From Atherinomorus stipes (lineage: Eukaryota > Chordata > Actinopteri > Atheriniformes > Atherinidae), in NCBI GenBank assembly GCA_023101725.1, contig JALJCO010001089.1:1-64000 (forward strand): a DNA stretch of 64,000 bases, given 5' to 3'. This document shows, in pieces, positions 29,956-41,890 of this stretch (its first letter is position 1; the number at the start of each line of letters is the position of its first letter). The notes under the pieces were generated by a model. The model saw nothing but the letters and a program-made list of their open reading frames with translations, was not told where the DNA came from and made no database searches. Position numbers and translations under genes: made by a program.

Positions 29956-31304
29956 GTTAAACTCACCAAAACTGGGTACTAATGATGGGATGTTCGGCTC
30001 TTTTCAGAGAACCGGCTCTTTTGATTTGACTCCCAAAGAAGAGCCGGCTCTTCTGGCTCCTGAACGAATCTTAATTTAGGGTGTTGTGTAGCCGAATATT
30101 TAACTTTAACTTTGCAAAATTCAAATGGTTTGTGTTGAAAACTTTTCTGCTTTCAGTGTTTTTAATGAGAAGCCTTATCATTTTGTTTCATTTATTCTAT
30201 CTTCAAACTTTTTAATTGCTTATTTGCTCATTTGATAGGGACAGTACACATTAATGAACATATGTAGCAACAGATGTAGACGTGCTGGATTATAGCTAGC
30301 AAGCTAATATGCATCTGTAGTCCATAGGCAGGTGAACCAAACAATAGTGATGCGTCATGCTCAGAAGAACCGGCTCTGAGAGTCGATGCTTGATTGGCCA
30401 CTTTGAAGACCACACGACCAATCACATGTGAACATACAGGCTTGTTAACACAGAGGACAGATGTTCCACAAACGAAGACATGTGACAGTGGTGAGGAGTG
30501 TGCGAGTGCATCACGTTGTCCTGGAATAACTGGAAGTGACACCAGATTGTTTTTATTGTACCGTCCTCCTTCTCTCCCATCATCCGACCCTCTTCACCGT
30601 TCTTACTTTACCTCTTCCTCGTCTGCCTCCTTCTCTTTCTTTTGGTTCATTCTGCGGTGGGTTCCCTCAGCCGGACTCACTACCGAAAGACTACACCCCC
30701 ACCCTAAGTCTTCCTCCGGCTCATCATCGGATCACATTCAATAAATCATCATCATCCTCACTCATATTGTTGTGGGTATTGTTAGGGGTAGTCAGCATGT
30801 AAAACTCTGCTGGTTCAGTTGTGTTGCTTTCCGAACACATTATGTAACTTTCTGTAACTTTTCTTTAAATAGGAGCTTTGAGCGTCAGCACGCGGTCTCG
30901 GAGGCCAGCATGGAGAAAACACAAGAGACAAACAACTGACGTCTCAGTTACTTTATTACTGACATAGATGCATCAGAACCCCTTACCACAAAGTACTATA
31001 TGCAAGTATGCTTTAAGTATACGATTTTTTTTTTAGTTAATGTCATGCATTTTTAAAATAAAGTAATGAATTCATCAAAATAAAGTGGTACAAGAATCAA
31101 GTAATTTACATACAGTTAGCAATTTACAAGAAAAAAAGTTGTACATTTACGCGAATACTCATTAAGGAGTCAATTTTATTTTAGTAAATTTACAGCTCCG
31201 TTCTATTAAATTTATGACTTTTTTTCTCATAACTTTACAAGTTCATTCTCATAAATTAATTAGTTAAGTCTTAAGACTTAATAAATTACTTAAGGCCTGT
31301 CCTC
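29956..31304. other. Intergenic with a small inverted, GGCTCTT-rich element
   Basis: Around 29980-30065 and again near 30365-30390 are repeated GAACCGGCTCT motifs in both orientations, suggesting a hAT-like miniature element of about 400 bp; ends were not proven. The segment 30890-31540 is AT-rich and full of AAGTATAC-like motifs. Confidence 0.4.
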
Positions 31305-31395
31305 TCGACTGTAGTTGCTTCCTGACAACTATAGTCGCGTCCTCCTGAGTATAAATGCATCCTCACAACTGCAGTCGCATCCTCATGACCGTAGT
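31305..31395. repeat. About four degenerate ~21-bp tandem units
   Basis: Units of the pattern (GTAGTCGCATCCTCATGAC) recur with substitutions. It is a small minisatellite of unknown origin. Confidence 0.6.
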
Positions 31396-31541
31396 ATACG
31401 AATTTTAAACTTTAAATAAGACAGTATACTTTTAGTTTACTATTTATGTACTTATCAGAAATATGTTTAACAAAGTTTACTTGGCATTTACTAATAAATA
31501 TACTAGAAGTTTAACATATTTAGCCTATACTTATATTTAAA

Positions 31542-34500
31542 ATGTTTGATGGCATAATGTGTTTATATTTTAAAAATCGAACTTCACTCTATTCTTTTGT
31601 CATCATTTCATGTTATCTGCCGCCTGAAACGTCAACCTGGGGAAGAAATGCTGATTTATTTTTTGGGCATTTGCTTTCATTGATGTACACACTTGAGGCT
31701 GATTCTGTATATATTTGTGGTGACTTTAACGCCCGTATTGCTGATATAAAAGACTATATAGATACGGATGATATCCCTCATAGAATGGCTTTAGATTTAA
31801 ATTCAAACAAGCACGGCGAAGCGTTCATTGAGTTTTTGAAAGATTCTAAATGCTGTGTCTTAAATGGAAGGCTAAATTCTCAGGCAGATAACTTCACCTC
31901 TGTCTCAGTAAGGGGAAGGGCGGTGGTTGATTATATTGTGATACCTCATGTTGGTTTACAGTCGTGTCTTGATTTCACAGTATATACCTCTTCTGAACTT
32001 TTAGAGAAGGTGGGGCCCGCAGCCTTTAACCTTGTTGGGGAACGATGTAGGCCTCCAGACCACTCAATGTTATGCTTAAAATTTCGTGTTGAAGATTGTG
32101 TTAATGTGTGTAATTCAGAGGATTTGCGGCAGCCAAAGAAATCTGTTAAAAGGTTTTTTCCATATTCGTTTATGTCTTCAAAGGACTGTGAAAAGACGTT
32201 GCAGAGTTATCAAACATGTTTAGAAAATGTGCAAAATCAGTTAGATATGGACCAGATGTATGCATCTTTCTGTGACTTTGTTCATAAGGAAATGGGTAGC
32301 TCACTTACAGTAAGGAAGACAAGGCCATACTATAAAATAAATCAACCCTACTGGAATAACGAATTACAAACTCTCTGGGATGCATTACATTTAGCTAAAA
32401 AAAGTTTCCTTAAATGTAAAGAGTTGAATGAAAGAATTTTCTTAAAAAATGAATATAAGAGATGTCAAAAAAAATTTGATTCAAAGCTACGGTTTTTCAA
32501 ACAAAAATTTAGAAGAGGACAGTCCCTCAATTTAGATCATTTGCAGGTAAATCCTAAGCTGTTTTGGAAAGAAATTAATAGATTAGGACCTCAGAAAGAT
32601 AAATTAATTCCAATGGAGATAATCATAGATGGGGGAGATGTATGTTTTGAAAAAGATACGATTTTATCAAAATGGGAAAATGACTATCGGTACCTCTATG
32701 GAGGTGACCGACCTCTGTTATTTGATGAGCAAGCCTTAAGTCAAATGTTTGAAAAGAAAGTTAAATTAGAAAAAGAGCTATCAGATGTTACATTGATTCA
32801 AAATGATAAGTTGGATTATGACATTACATTAGAGGAGGTGCAAAAAGTCATAAATGCAGCTAAAGCAAACAAAGCTGTGGGTGTTGAGGGGATTCCTAAT
32901 GAAGCCCTGAAGGCTCCAGCTTTAATTCATTTTCTGCAGTGTCTTTTTCAAACATGTTTTTCAAACTCCATTATCCCATCAGAGTGGTATCGGTCAGTTA
33001 TAAAACCAATACCAAAGTCCCCTAAAGCAGACCCCAGAGAACCTCTAAATTATAGAGGCATCAGCCTGATTAGTACTGTTTATAAACTTTATTCCAGTAT
33101 CCTCAATAACAGGCTGAACCAATATGTAGAAGCACATAATATTTTGGCAGATGAGCAAAATGGATTCAGGAAAGGTAGGACTTGTTTAGATCATATTTAT
33201 GCTTTATCATCAGTGCTAAGAGCCAGATTATATGAAAGAAAACATACATTTGTCTGTTTCATTGATTTTCAGAAGGCATTTGACTGGGTAAACAGAGACC
33301 TTCTGCAATATAAACTAATAACTTATGGTATTTCTGGTAGGTTTTATAAAGCAATTAAATCTCTGTATAAAAACCCAGTTGCTTGTGTACAGGTTAATGA
33401 CTTTAGGACTGGCTGGTTTCCCACTCCTTTTGGGGTAAAGCAAGGAGACGTTTTATCACCTACATTATTTTCACTGTATATCAATGACTTAATAGATGAA
33501 ATTAAGGAAACTAATCTCGGCATTCCAATTGATGATTTAAATTTAAGTATCTTGTTATACGCCGATGATGTCGTCTTGCTTGCAGAGACTGAAGGGGATT
33601 TACAAAAAATGTTAAATATTTTGAGTGCATGGTGTAAAAAATGGAGACTATCTCTTAATAATGAAAAAACACAGATAATTCACTTTAGAAAAAAATATGA
33701 CCAAAGAAGTGTGTTTAATTTTATGTATGAACAGACATGTTTAGCGTACACAAGTTCTTATAAATACCTGGGATTGGTTTTTAATGAGTTCATGTGCTTC
33801 AATGAAGGGACTAAACATTTATCAGAAGCAGCTGGCAGAGCTCTGGGATCTATACAGAATAAAATGAAGATCTTACCGGACCTGAGTTTTTCTGTTTTTA
33901 CAAAGCTTTTTGATTCTATGGTTGGCTCTATCCTGTTATATGCGGCTGGCATATGGGGTTTTGAGGAAATAAAACATATTAATGCTCTTCAGAACAGAGC
34001 GATTAGATGTTTTCTAGGTGTTCATAAATTCACTGCTAAATTAGCTGTAGAGGGCGATATGGGTTGGGAGCCTTGCCTTATAAAGCAGAGAGTGGAGATG
34101 CTGCGTTTATGGAACCGCCTCACCCAACTGCCAGATGGTAGGCTTACCAAAAAGATCTTTTTATGGGATCTCGCTAGAGGTCATCCCTGGGCAAAAGAAA
34201 TTGCTAAGTTATTGTGCATGTCAAACTTGAATTATATTTACATGAATAAACTGCAATGTAATCTAAATATTTTAAAAGAATCTTTTTTCAATAACTTTAA
34301 AAAACAATGGAAACAGGACATCTGTAGAAAACCCAAATTAAGAAATTACATACAGTTTAAGGAAGAGTACCAAACTGAATCTTACGTAAAATTTAAGTTG
34401 TCAAGAAAACAGAGGTCTCTTTGTGCCCAGTTTAGAACTGGTAGCCTCCCTTTGGCAGTGGAAGTGGGCAGGTACAAGGGTCTTCCGGAAGAGGAGAGGG

Positions 34501-34739
34501 TCTGTTTACTCTGTGATCTTAATGTGGTGGAAGATGAATATCATTTTGTTCTTTATTGCCCAATGTACTCTGATCTAAGACTTGTCTTATTTGAGTGTGT
34601 AAACAGAAATAATGCAGATTTGTTTTGGCTACCGGATGAAAATATTTTAAGTTGGATCTTATGTAGAGAAATTTTTGCATTTGTCGCTTTTGTCAGTAAG
34701 GCCTGGGACAGACGACAGAGAGTGTTGTATCCAATTTGA
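31542..34739 (+). CDS. LINE endonuclease/reverse transcriptase, 1065 codons, N-terminus lost
   Basis: The frame is open from the first base of the insert to a stop 134 bases before the tail. The endonuclease lacks its N-terminal part but keeps YICGDFNARI, RAVVDYIVI and PPDHSMLCL (about residues 58-185). RT spans about 420-730, with AKANKAVGVEGIPNEAL, CFIDFQKAFDW, GVKQGDVLSPTLFSLYINDL and LLYADDVVLLA. A C-terminal Cys/His knuckle, CLLCDLNVVEDEYHFVLYC, follows near 990. The ATG stands exactly at the truncation point and has an in-frame TAG seven codons upstream, so this is probably not a native start. The protein would be unable to nick DNA normally but the RT looks whole. Confidence 0.88.
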   Translation: MFDGIMCLYFKNRTSLYSFVIISCYLPPETSTWGRNADLFFGHLLSLMYTLEADSVYICGDFNARIADIKDYIDTDDIPHRMALDLNSNKHGEAFIEFLKDSKCCVLNGRLNSQADNFTSVSVRGRAVVDYIVIPHVGLQSCLDFTVYTSSELLEKVGPAAFNLVGERCRPPDHSMLCLKFRVEDCVNVCNSEDLRQPKKSVKRFFPYSFMSSKDCEKTLQSYQTCLENVQNQLDMDQMYASFCDFVHKEMGSSLTVRKTRPYYKINQPYWNNELQTLWDALHLAKKSFLKCKELNERIFLKNEYKRCQKKFDSKLRFFKQKFRRGQSLNLDHLQVNPKLFWKEINRLGPQKDKLIPMEIIIDGGDVCFEKDTILSKWENDYRYLYGGDRPLLFDEQALSQMFEKKVKLEKELSDVTLIQNDKLDYDITLEEVQKVINAAKANKAVGVEGIPNEALKAPALIHFLQCLFQTCFSNSIIPSEWYRSVIKPIPKSPKADPREPLNYRGISLISTVYKLYSSILNNRLNQYVEAHNILADEQNGFRKGRTCLDHIYALSSVLRARLYERKHTFVCFIDFQKAFDWVNRDLLQYKLITYGISGRFYKAIKSLYKNPVACVQVNDFRTGWFPTPFGVKQGDVLSPTLFSLYINDLIDEIKETNLGIPIDDLNLSILLYADDVVLLAETEGDLQKMLNILSAWCKKWRLSLNNEKTQIIHFRKKYDQRSVFNFMYEQTCLAYTSSYKYLGLVFNEFMCFNEGTKHLSEAAGRALGSIQNKMKILPDLSFSVFTKLFDSMVGSILLYAAGIWGFEEIKHINALQNRAIRCFLGVHKFTAKLAVEGDMGWEPCLIKQRVEMLRLWNRLTQLPDGRLTKKIFLWDLARGHPWAKEIAKLLCMSNLNYIYMNKLQCNLNILKESFFNNFKKQWKQDICRKPKLRNYIQFKEEYQTESYVKFKLSRKQRSLCAQFRTGSLPLAVEVGRYKGLPEEERVCLLCDLNVVEDEYHFVLYCPMYSDLRLVLFECVNRNNADLFWLPDENILSWILCREIFAFVAFVSKAWDRRQRVLYPI

Positions 34740-34873
34740 GTTTTGTACATCTCAAGAAGTTTGTAACCTGCTGTCATCTTGTTTGTTTGTTGAGTGTCTT
34801 ATAAGCCCATGTGGGCTGGGCACTAGATTGTGCACGACACTTTAATAAAAAATTATCTATCTATCTATCTATC
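31542..34873 (+). mobile_element. 5'-truncated jockey/I-group LINE with (TATC)n tail
   Basis: A 3.3-kb insert with a 10-bp target duplication TATATTTAAA (31532-31541 and 34874-34883). The 3' end carries AATAAAA and then a TATC-repeat tail instead of poly(A), as many CR1/I-group LINEs do. It lies in an AT-rich region between the two NLR genes. The exact clade is not certain from the motifs alone. Confidence 0.85.
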
Positions 34874-34876
34874 TAT
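34854..34876. repeat. (TATC)n LINE tail microsatellite
   Basis: Five to six TATC units directly after AATAAAAAAT, ending at the target duplication. It is part of the LINE 3' end. Confidence 0.9.
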
Positions 34877-34883
34877 ATTTAAA

Positions 34884-36060
34884 CTTTTGAACAATATACT
34901 TTAACAGTAGTACATTCATAGTACATCTTCAAATATACTGTTTTCTTTGATACTAAGAGTTTAAATGTTACTGGACCATTTGGTGGAGTCAATTAAAACA
35001 CCTGAATCTATTTTTGACAGAAATTTTGTAATATTTTTTTACTCAGCATTAAAGGTGGAGTAGAAGTATAATAAGGCGAATTTCAGTATATGTGAAGGCT
35101 ACGTGGTCTGTACAGTTCTTAAACAATACCAAAAGCCAAATATGTGATAAAATAGAAAAGTAACCACCTTTGAAAGAGTTTAGTTTTTAAAACTTTGATA
35201 AATAATCATGAGATGTGCGTGTTATTCCAGTGTGGCTCGTCATTAAAGCCAGTTTCCAGCAATGAATTATAGTTTAAATTAATGCTCAGTGCAAAAAAAA
35301 AATGTCAGAATACTTTAGAGATCTCTGGATAACATACCTATATAGGTTATCGTGACCTTAGACGACTGTCCAACGTTGTAAATCCAGACATTCACGCTGC
35401 TTTCCATGTTGGCAGATATGAGGTCATTGGGACTCGTTCCCCAGGCAACGGAGGCGCCGCAAGATGGCGACACAAAAAACACTCATCGGACTATTTTATA
35501 GACCAGCTTAATAGGACCATACCATTTCCCCAGGTTTCCACAGCCAGCTATACACAGAAAATATGAAAATAAATACAAGTACATTAAAAGTTCCTAAAGA
35601 AATTTACATTTATTTAGACAGAACCAGGGCTGCAACAAACAATTATCTGGATCATCGATGAATCAGATGGGGTCTCAACTCGATTAATCGATTAATCGTA
35701 TTAGTGTGGGAATTTTTTTAAAAGTACCAGGAAAACATTTTTTCTCTCCTTCCATCACTTAATCTAAAAACAGAAAATGATCTGAAAACATGTTCTCACT
35801 TCAAATGTCCAACAGCTGATGAAATATCAAATAATACAGAATAAAAAAAGAATAGTTTTAAATGGCTTTGCTTTATCAAAGTGGTCTGAGGACAAATTTG
35901 TCATGAACCAACATAAAAACACAGAAATGTACAGTATGTGTACTGTTCACATACTGGGTCCCAGTTTGTAGGGGTTGACTTTCAGCCCTCCCCCTCGTAG
36001 CTTCGCTTTAAGTGGTAAGGGCCAAGGGGAAGGAGTAAAAAAGACAAATGGGATTGGACC
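34884..36060. other. Intergenic; possible hAT end near 35626
   Basis: AT-rich. CAGGGCTGCAACAAACAATTA at about 35625-35645 resembles a hAT terminus, but no partner end was found. No gene. Confidence 0.4.
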
Positions 36061-36061
36061 T

Positions 36062-36318
36062 TAACCCTCCTTGCCTCCAGTGGGGGCACCTCTGCTGTAT
36101 GAATGTGTGAATGTTCCAGTGGTGGTGGGAGGGGCCATAGGTGCAAAATGGCTGCCACGCTTCCGTCAGTCTGTCCCAGGGCAGCTGTGGCTACATACGT
36201 AGCTTACCATCACCACGTATGAATGAGGAGTGAAAGAATGATGGACCTACTGTGAAGATTTGAGTGCCCTGCAAGAAAAAGCGCGATATAAATCTAATCC
36301 ATTATTATTATCATTATT
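36062..36318 (+). repeat. SINE-like fish repeat with (ATT)n tail
   Basis: Contains the widespread fish repeat segment CAGCTGTGGCTACATACGTA and ends with AAAAAGCGCGATATAAATC followed by ATTATTATTATC. This 3' end is shared by fish SINE/LINE families. It probably lies beyond the NLR gene 1 3' end. Confidence 0.55.
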
Positions 36319-36993
36319 ATGCTGTCCGCAAATATAAGTATATTCTCTGTCTTGTTTTACATGATATAAATATTCTTTAAAAACAGAATGTGACAACCTG
36401 TTTTTGCTGAAGGAAACAGTGTTTTAATGTCTCATTTAATGATCTACATCTACATATTGAGTACAAATTTTAATAGAAAAGAAAAACATATGGATTAAAA
36501 TGTCTTACAAGGATATTTAGAGTCTACATTTCACATTTAAAGTTAAACATTTGGAGACAATGAAAATGAAACAAAAACAAAAAGTATATAATATGAAACA
36601 AAAAGTCAAATTTCTGATGTGAAAAATCAAAAATTCAACATGTGAAAATGTCAGAAAGTCCAAATAAAGTCAGAATGAAGCAAAGAAACAGAGTGAAATA
36701 CTGGGAGGATTCTCATTCTCAGCATCATGAAGTGAAACTAACAGCAGCTGAACATGAACTGAACTCAACATCCTGATATTCAGAGTGAAGCTTCGACTAG
36801 AAACAGAAAAAAACAACACGTGGATCCTGGAAGAAGCTCAGCTTCCATCTTTAACGGCTGGAAGAGGAAGAAGTTTCCCTCAGACACAAACTGATGGATC
36901 CATGAACCTGAAAAATGGTTCTGAGTGAAATAGACGGACGTGGACGGACTGAACCATCTGTTCATCAGAGTTTCTCTGACATCATCAAACTGT

Positions 36994-37571
36994 TTACGCT
37001 CCACACAGAGACACTGAAGAACCAGGTGACAAGAACCCAAACCCAAATCCAGCATAGAGAGGATGAGTGAATGTGGTGATGAAGGTGTGGAGGTGGATCA
37101 GTGAGCCAGAGGAGACTCTGTAGAAGGACAGAGAGCCAGCAGGACAGTCCACATACACTGCTACTCTCTCTTAGAGACGGAGGAGGAGGAGGAGGAGGAG
37201 GAGGAGGAAGAGGAGGAGGGAGGAGGAGATGTCTGTTGTTCTGTTATTGTGAGAGACAGAGTAAAATTCACCACCAAAGCAGATCAGACTCCAGGACTGA
37301 TTGTTGGATCCAAACTCACAGTCTCTGCTGCCTCGTCTCCTGCTGATTTCTCTGTAACTCACTGATATATAAACGTCTCCGCTCCACTCCACCTCCCAGT
37401 AACAGCGACCAGTCAGAACATTTCCACACAGCAGCTGAGGACTCGTGTTAAATCTGTCTGGATGATCAGGATACGACTGATCCTCCGTCACACATGTCAC
37501 CTTCCTGTTGTTGTCAGACACTTTGAGGTTTCTGTTCACTGTGTTGATGTCGATGATGAGAGGACAGAAAT
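36994..37571 (-). CDS. NLR gene 1 exon 13: PRY-SPRY (B30.2) domain with internal stop
   Basis: A 578-bp terminal exon after acceptor CCATCAG. The PRY part has TVNRNLKVSDNNRKVT and YPDHPDRF; the SPRY part has GRCYWEVEWSG, AVSY-like ISVSYREISR and SWSLICF. At about residue 118 the frame enters a (CTC)n run read as poly-Leu and then meets TAA at 37171-37173. After that the same frame resumes family sequence (VAVYVDCPAGSLSFYRVSSG, FTHPLYAGFGFG) to TAA at 36994. A one-base and a two-base change bracketing the run would explain a shifted segment. B30.2 domains usually recognise protein ligands. Translation stopping at 37171 would remove about one third of the domain. Confidence 0.85.
37179..37226. 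repeat. (GGA)n triplet run inside the B30.2 exon
   Basis: About sixteen GGA/GAG triplets with small interruptions (AGGAAGAGG, GAGGGAGG). Minus-strand reading gives Ser- or Leu-rich residues depending on frame. The corresponding place in family members is a short Ser-rich turn, so the run is an expansion. Confidence 0.9.
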
Positions 37572-37649
37572 CTGATGGAGAAGAAAGAATCCAGCTGCAG
37601 TTACTGATGAATGAGTGTGTGACAGTGTGAAGATGAAAAACACACTTAC

Positions 37650-37696
37650 ACTTCCTCAGACCTGGTCTCAGCCATCGTTCTCCAGCAGGCTCCACC
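37650..37696 (-). CDS. NLR gene 1 exon 12: 47-bp linker
   Basis: Acceptor CTTTCAG, donor GTAAGTG. Encodes VEPAGERWLRPGLRK and the first base of a Tyr codon, the usual short linker between LRRs and B30.2 in fish NLR-C genes. Confidence 0.85.
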
Positions 37697-39138
37697 CTGA
37701 AAGAAGGAGGGGGGGGGGTCAGAGCAGCAGTGTCTCTTTCTCAGGGTTTTCCTGCATATAAACTTACAAGACAACCACTTCCACCTAATTTCGTGCCAGC
37801 TCTCAACACTCTGACGTCAGGAAAACGTATTTTCTGACCAGCGTTGTGGTCGATGATGTCAGCGACATCGTGTCATTGTAACTGGGCAGCGTTGCGCTGA
37901 TGTGGTGACGCTCATCAACAAGAGTGCAGCAGAAAACTGCCGATCTGCTCACACTAGCTGTGTTTTCATCAGCAGCCGATGATGATTCAGAGGCAACGTC
38001 GGTGAACATACGGACTACAAATGCATGGAAACAACATGAATAACTCGTGGACAGTCGTTACCAATGCATCTAGAACCTGCATGTGTGCATGTTGTTGTCC
38101 AGAATAAATGTATGTCACTGGGAAAAAGCTGTTTTCTGATTTTTCTCCTTCTTCTTCTTCTTCTTCTTCCGAACGTAGAAACGATGATGCACCAACGTCC
38201 TGTGAGATACCAGAAATAGTTCTTTGCCATCAGCTCACAGTCTAAGTTCTTGTTTCTGGTAGAGCTTTATTCCAACATTTCAACAAGATAATTTATAACA
38301 ATCCTAAACAATTTGTCCCAGAAAAATGTACTCGTGCTGCTCAGGAACATGTTGCTGTTCATGGTTTCACTAAAAACCAGAGGAAGTTAAATTTGTGGCT
38401 ACAGAGCGACGTGAAGAACATGAATCTCAGTCTGAGAGAGAGAAGCTGCAGGACTCCAGACTGATACTAGAAATCTACATCTGATTGTGAGTAAATCAGA
38501 TCATATCCCTCCTCTTTCAACAAAACACCACCAACCTTATTACCATGTAGGTACTGATGAACCTCGGAGCTTTTAACATGTTTACTGCGTCACAGTCAGA
38601 CGTGACAGAGCGAAGAAACTAGCTTAAATTATTACTGTATGTTATCTTTAGCCAGATCTTCATCATCCTCCTCCTCTGTTGCAGGAGTCAGAGGGATTAT
38701 AACGTGTCCTGTCTGAACTGTGACAGCTGATGTTCCCACACAGTTTAGCTAAAAAGCTTCAAGAAAGTGGAGCAGCACGAACATCTGATACGGAAATAAA
38801 CGCTGGTTCTGTTCAGACCGGAAATCGTTGCAGATCAGATCAAATCAAGTTTATTTCGTAGCCGTTTACAGTAACTAACAGACACAGTCGGGTCTAAAAC
38901 CGGTCCATCTACGTTCCTACTTTCACCTATGATCACGAGCTGTGGTAGCGACGGAAAAACTGTTTGCTTGAGCCAGTTAAAGACGAGGTATACATGCCCA
39001 CGTACGTATCAGGATGGTACCGCCTCAATATGAGCCGTGGAATACGGTGATTGCTCGTATTCCACTGATATCCAGCATGAAGCAGACAGACAGAATGAAG
39101 GACAGATCTTCCTCCTCTATCAGAGCTGCTCTCCATAC
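37697..39138 (-). other. NLR gene 1 intron 11
   Basis: No coding feature. Contains a (CTT)n microsatellite near 38148-38170 and sequence around 38590-38720 that resembles 49570-49700. Confidence 0.6.
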
Positions 39139-39300
39139 CTGAGTTTGTGTGGATGCTTCAGTGCAGCCTTCAGCAGCTTCACTCCTGAGTCTCCTGGATG
39201 GTTGTAGCTCAGGTCCAGCTCTCTCAGATGGGAGGGGTTGGAGGTCAGAGCTGAGGCCAGAGAAGCACAGCCTTCCTCTGTGATCAGACATCCTGACAGG
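39139..39300 (-). CDS. NLR gene 1 exon 11: terminal LRR
   Basis: A 162-bp exon, phase 2-2. Encodes LSGCLITEEGCASLASAL, LRELDLSYNHPGDSGVKLL and a short end LKHPHKLRY. Family exons are normally 174 bp with a WRLDT-type end; here 12 bp are missing in frame. Acceptor TTCCTGCAG, donor GTATGG. Confidence 0.85.
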
Positions 39301-41890
39301 CTGCAGGAAACACACATGAAGAAACTCTGAGAACTGCTGCAAACTCAATGTTCAGTCTGATTTTACTGGCTTTGTGTCTTCATTTGCTCCAAGTTTATAA
39401 CTTCAGGATTCAGTTTGGGACAAACGTGACATGGGGACAGTAAAGCTTTTATCGACCGGGAAACTCCACAGGGTGGAGTTTTTTCACCCCGATGGTTCGC
39501 TTCAGCTCCGGCAAGTGTTTCCTCTTTTAAAACAATCATAGTGGCCGACGTTCATTAATTTCATTCAGCTGCAAAACCCAAGCATCCGGAGGTATGGAAC
39601 CACACTGACCAATCACAAGAGAGTACTTTGTGTTCGTGTTGCCGAGATGCACATCAGGTCTGAAAAGGTACGCGTCAGGCCTCCCGGACCTACACAGAGT
39701 CTAAGGTGAAAACGCAGACGATGTTTGAGTATAAATGTGACTGTGGGATTTTCAGCTGATAGAGAGAAATGCCAAAATCCTGAACAATTTCCTGTTAAAA
39801 TAAACTACTTCTGTGACGGTGTTTCCGCTCAAAACCTACACAGGGCTCCAGACTGCGTCCATTTTTGGTTGCATGTGATCAAAAATTTGCTCTAACTTTT
39901 TTTCTATGTTGCACCGGTGCGCCTAACATTTCTCAGGTCGGTGAAAGAATTTCTCCAAAAGCGTGTTCTGTGTTCATTTCCCTCCAAACGGGAGCTCAGA
40001 GAATAACACTGTGATAAAAGCCCACTCAGGACAGGTCTTCATGTCTGACTGGCTCTGATCCACCCTGAACACGTGAACGCCATGTTGCCTGTGCTTGCTT
40101 TATACCTCCGGATATGAAGCAAGCAGTTTAAAAGACCAGCGGAGGCACGTTTGACTGGGGTGCAACGAAGAATGACAGACGAGACCCGCAGAAACTAGAA
40201 TCAGTTGTAAAACTGGAATATGGTGGAATATGCTCGTATGTGGTTGTCATCTATCTTCACCAATTTAAGGTTTTTCTTTTTGCCTGAGCGACATGAAGCA
40301 GAAAGCTGGATGAGAGTTGATGATGCTGCAGCCTCCGTCTGTGTGACATCACCTGACCTGATGGAGATCCAGCAGAGTCCTGCTGCAGGTCCAGTTTTAG
40401 ACTACCGACCCGCACCCATCCGCATTTGTTGCAACGATAACCAACCCCGACCTGTTTCCCACCGTTATCTGCCGACCCGTTGATGTTCCCTAGAACCTGT
40501 GACCCGAGCCGCAGGTTACAACATTAACTGGAAATACTCCCCGTCCCTCCTTAAAGGGACTAGAGGCAGGAATTAAAAAACAAACAAACATGCATGTCCA
40601 TTTTTTTAATACTAATGGGTGATGAAGCACTAAATACCAAAAAGAACATTTTCACCCACGTTTCTCTCCGTTGCCTTGAACAGGCTGTGTGCTGCAAAAT
40701 GCTGCAATTCCGTGTCTGAATTTCCCGCGCTGCCCTGCGGACGTGACGTCAAATGATGCTACATTCGCAGTTTTGATACAGGAAGGAGACGGTCGCAGTA
40801 AATTTAAACACTGTAAGCGATAGTTATGAATTCTTCTGCCGTCAGCAAACGATCCAGATCAACTGAAAGTCACTAAAAAGTGGAACTACGAAGAAAAAGC
40901 GTAGTAAACAACATTATAGCTTCAGTTTGTGCTCCCGTGACGGCTTGGCTCGTGGCTGCAGATTTGTTTCTTAATCTTGCCTCAAGTTCCTTTAACTGAG
41001 TCAGCTACTTTTCTTTATTTCAGAATGGGTTGTACCAGTGGTGCTAACCAGTACAACCAGTGTTCTAGAGGTTATTTAATAATAATAATGAAGCAATCCA
41101 ACTCTAATGTGCTCTAGGATGTAGGCATGAATAATTTCAGGAAAAAAATCTAATTGCGAGATATTGCGAATTCGATTTGATTCACGATTTTCTTCAAACA
41201 AGCTTCAGTACAATATTTACAATGTACAATAACATTTTATGAACATGACAGAAAATTCCATTATGCCATCAAAACATTAAAAGCTATTACTCTTAATCAA
41301 GGATGACAGTTAAAGGTGACATTTAGCTCCCTTTCAAATGCATTTATTTTTAAAAAATGCACGTACATTCACTTGGAAAAACGGGATTATCAGATTCCTT
41401 TGCAGTCCTCTTCCCTCTACCACAGTTAATCACCCCACTTACTGGATTTTCAAACCAGGTAATCTGCATGTAAAAAGTAAAAAAGACAAAACAGCATTCT
41501 GTACTCATCCTCTCATGTCCACTTGAAAAACAGCAGCAACAACTTTCCTCCCGTTTCTGGACTTCTGGTTTAACTGTGTGGCTTCACTAATGTCCCAGAT
41601 AAAGAGGACAGAGTTTCTGTGTAGCAAGTCCAGCTGATTATTCATCTCCTTTTACTGTAATCCGCAGGATCATTAATTTACTCGTTCGCATCGCACTCAT
41701 GTCCACAGCGCAAAGCCCAAAACTTTATAGGTTAAAAGAAAATGTTTGGAATTCAAAAGCACTTTTATTCTGATTAAAATGATTTGATCTGATTTTACAA
41801 ATCAAGATGATACATATCATACATATCGCCCTGCCCTACCTTCTGCAGGTGTTCTGCTGCTTAATAAAACTCAGTCTGATGAATCCTGAC
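39301..41890 (-). other. NLR gene 1 intron 10 with a hAT-like end
   Basis: Mostly anonymous. A terminus reading, from the right, TAGGGCAGGGCGATATG lies at 41822-41838, 50 bases from the LRR exon, and AT-rich sequence with ATTGCGAATTCG begins about 41150. Together these suggest a decayed hAT of about 700 bp. The stretch 40380-40515 has repeated GACCCG motifs. No gene. Confidence 0.5.

Noticed and set aside
35400..35480. CAAGATGGCGAC as a YY1-type promoter site
   Set aside because: A single short motif with no gene start next to it; too weak to report as a promoter.
34884..36993. tRNA or small RNA genes in intergenic stretches
   Set aside because: No cloverleaf with proper A/B boxes could be recognised by eye here or elsewhere in the window.
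37171..37230. Leucine-rich C-terminus that looks like a membrane helix
   Set aside because: It is the (CTC)n microsatellite read in a shifted frame inside a B30.2 exon; family sequence resumes right after it.
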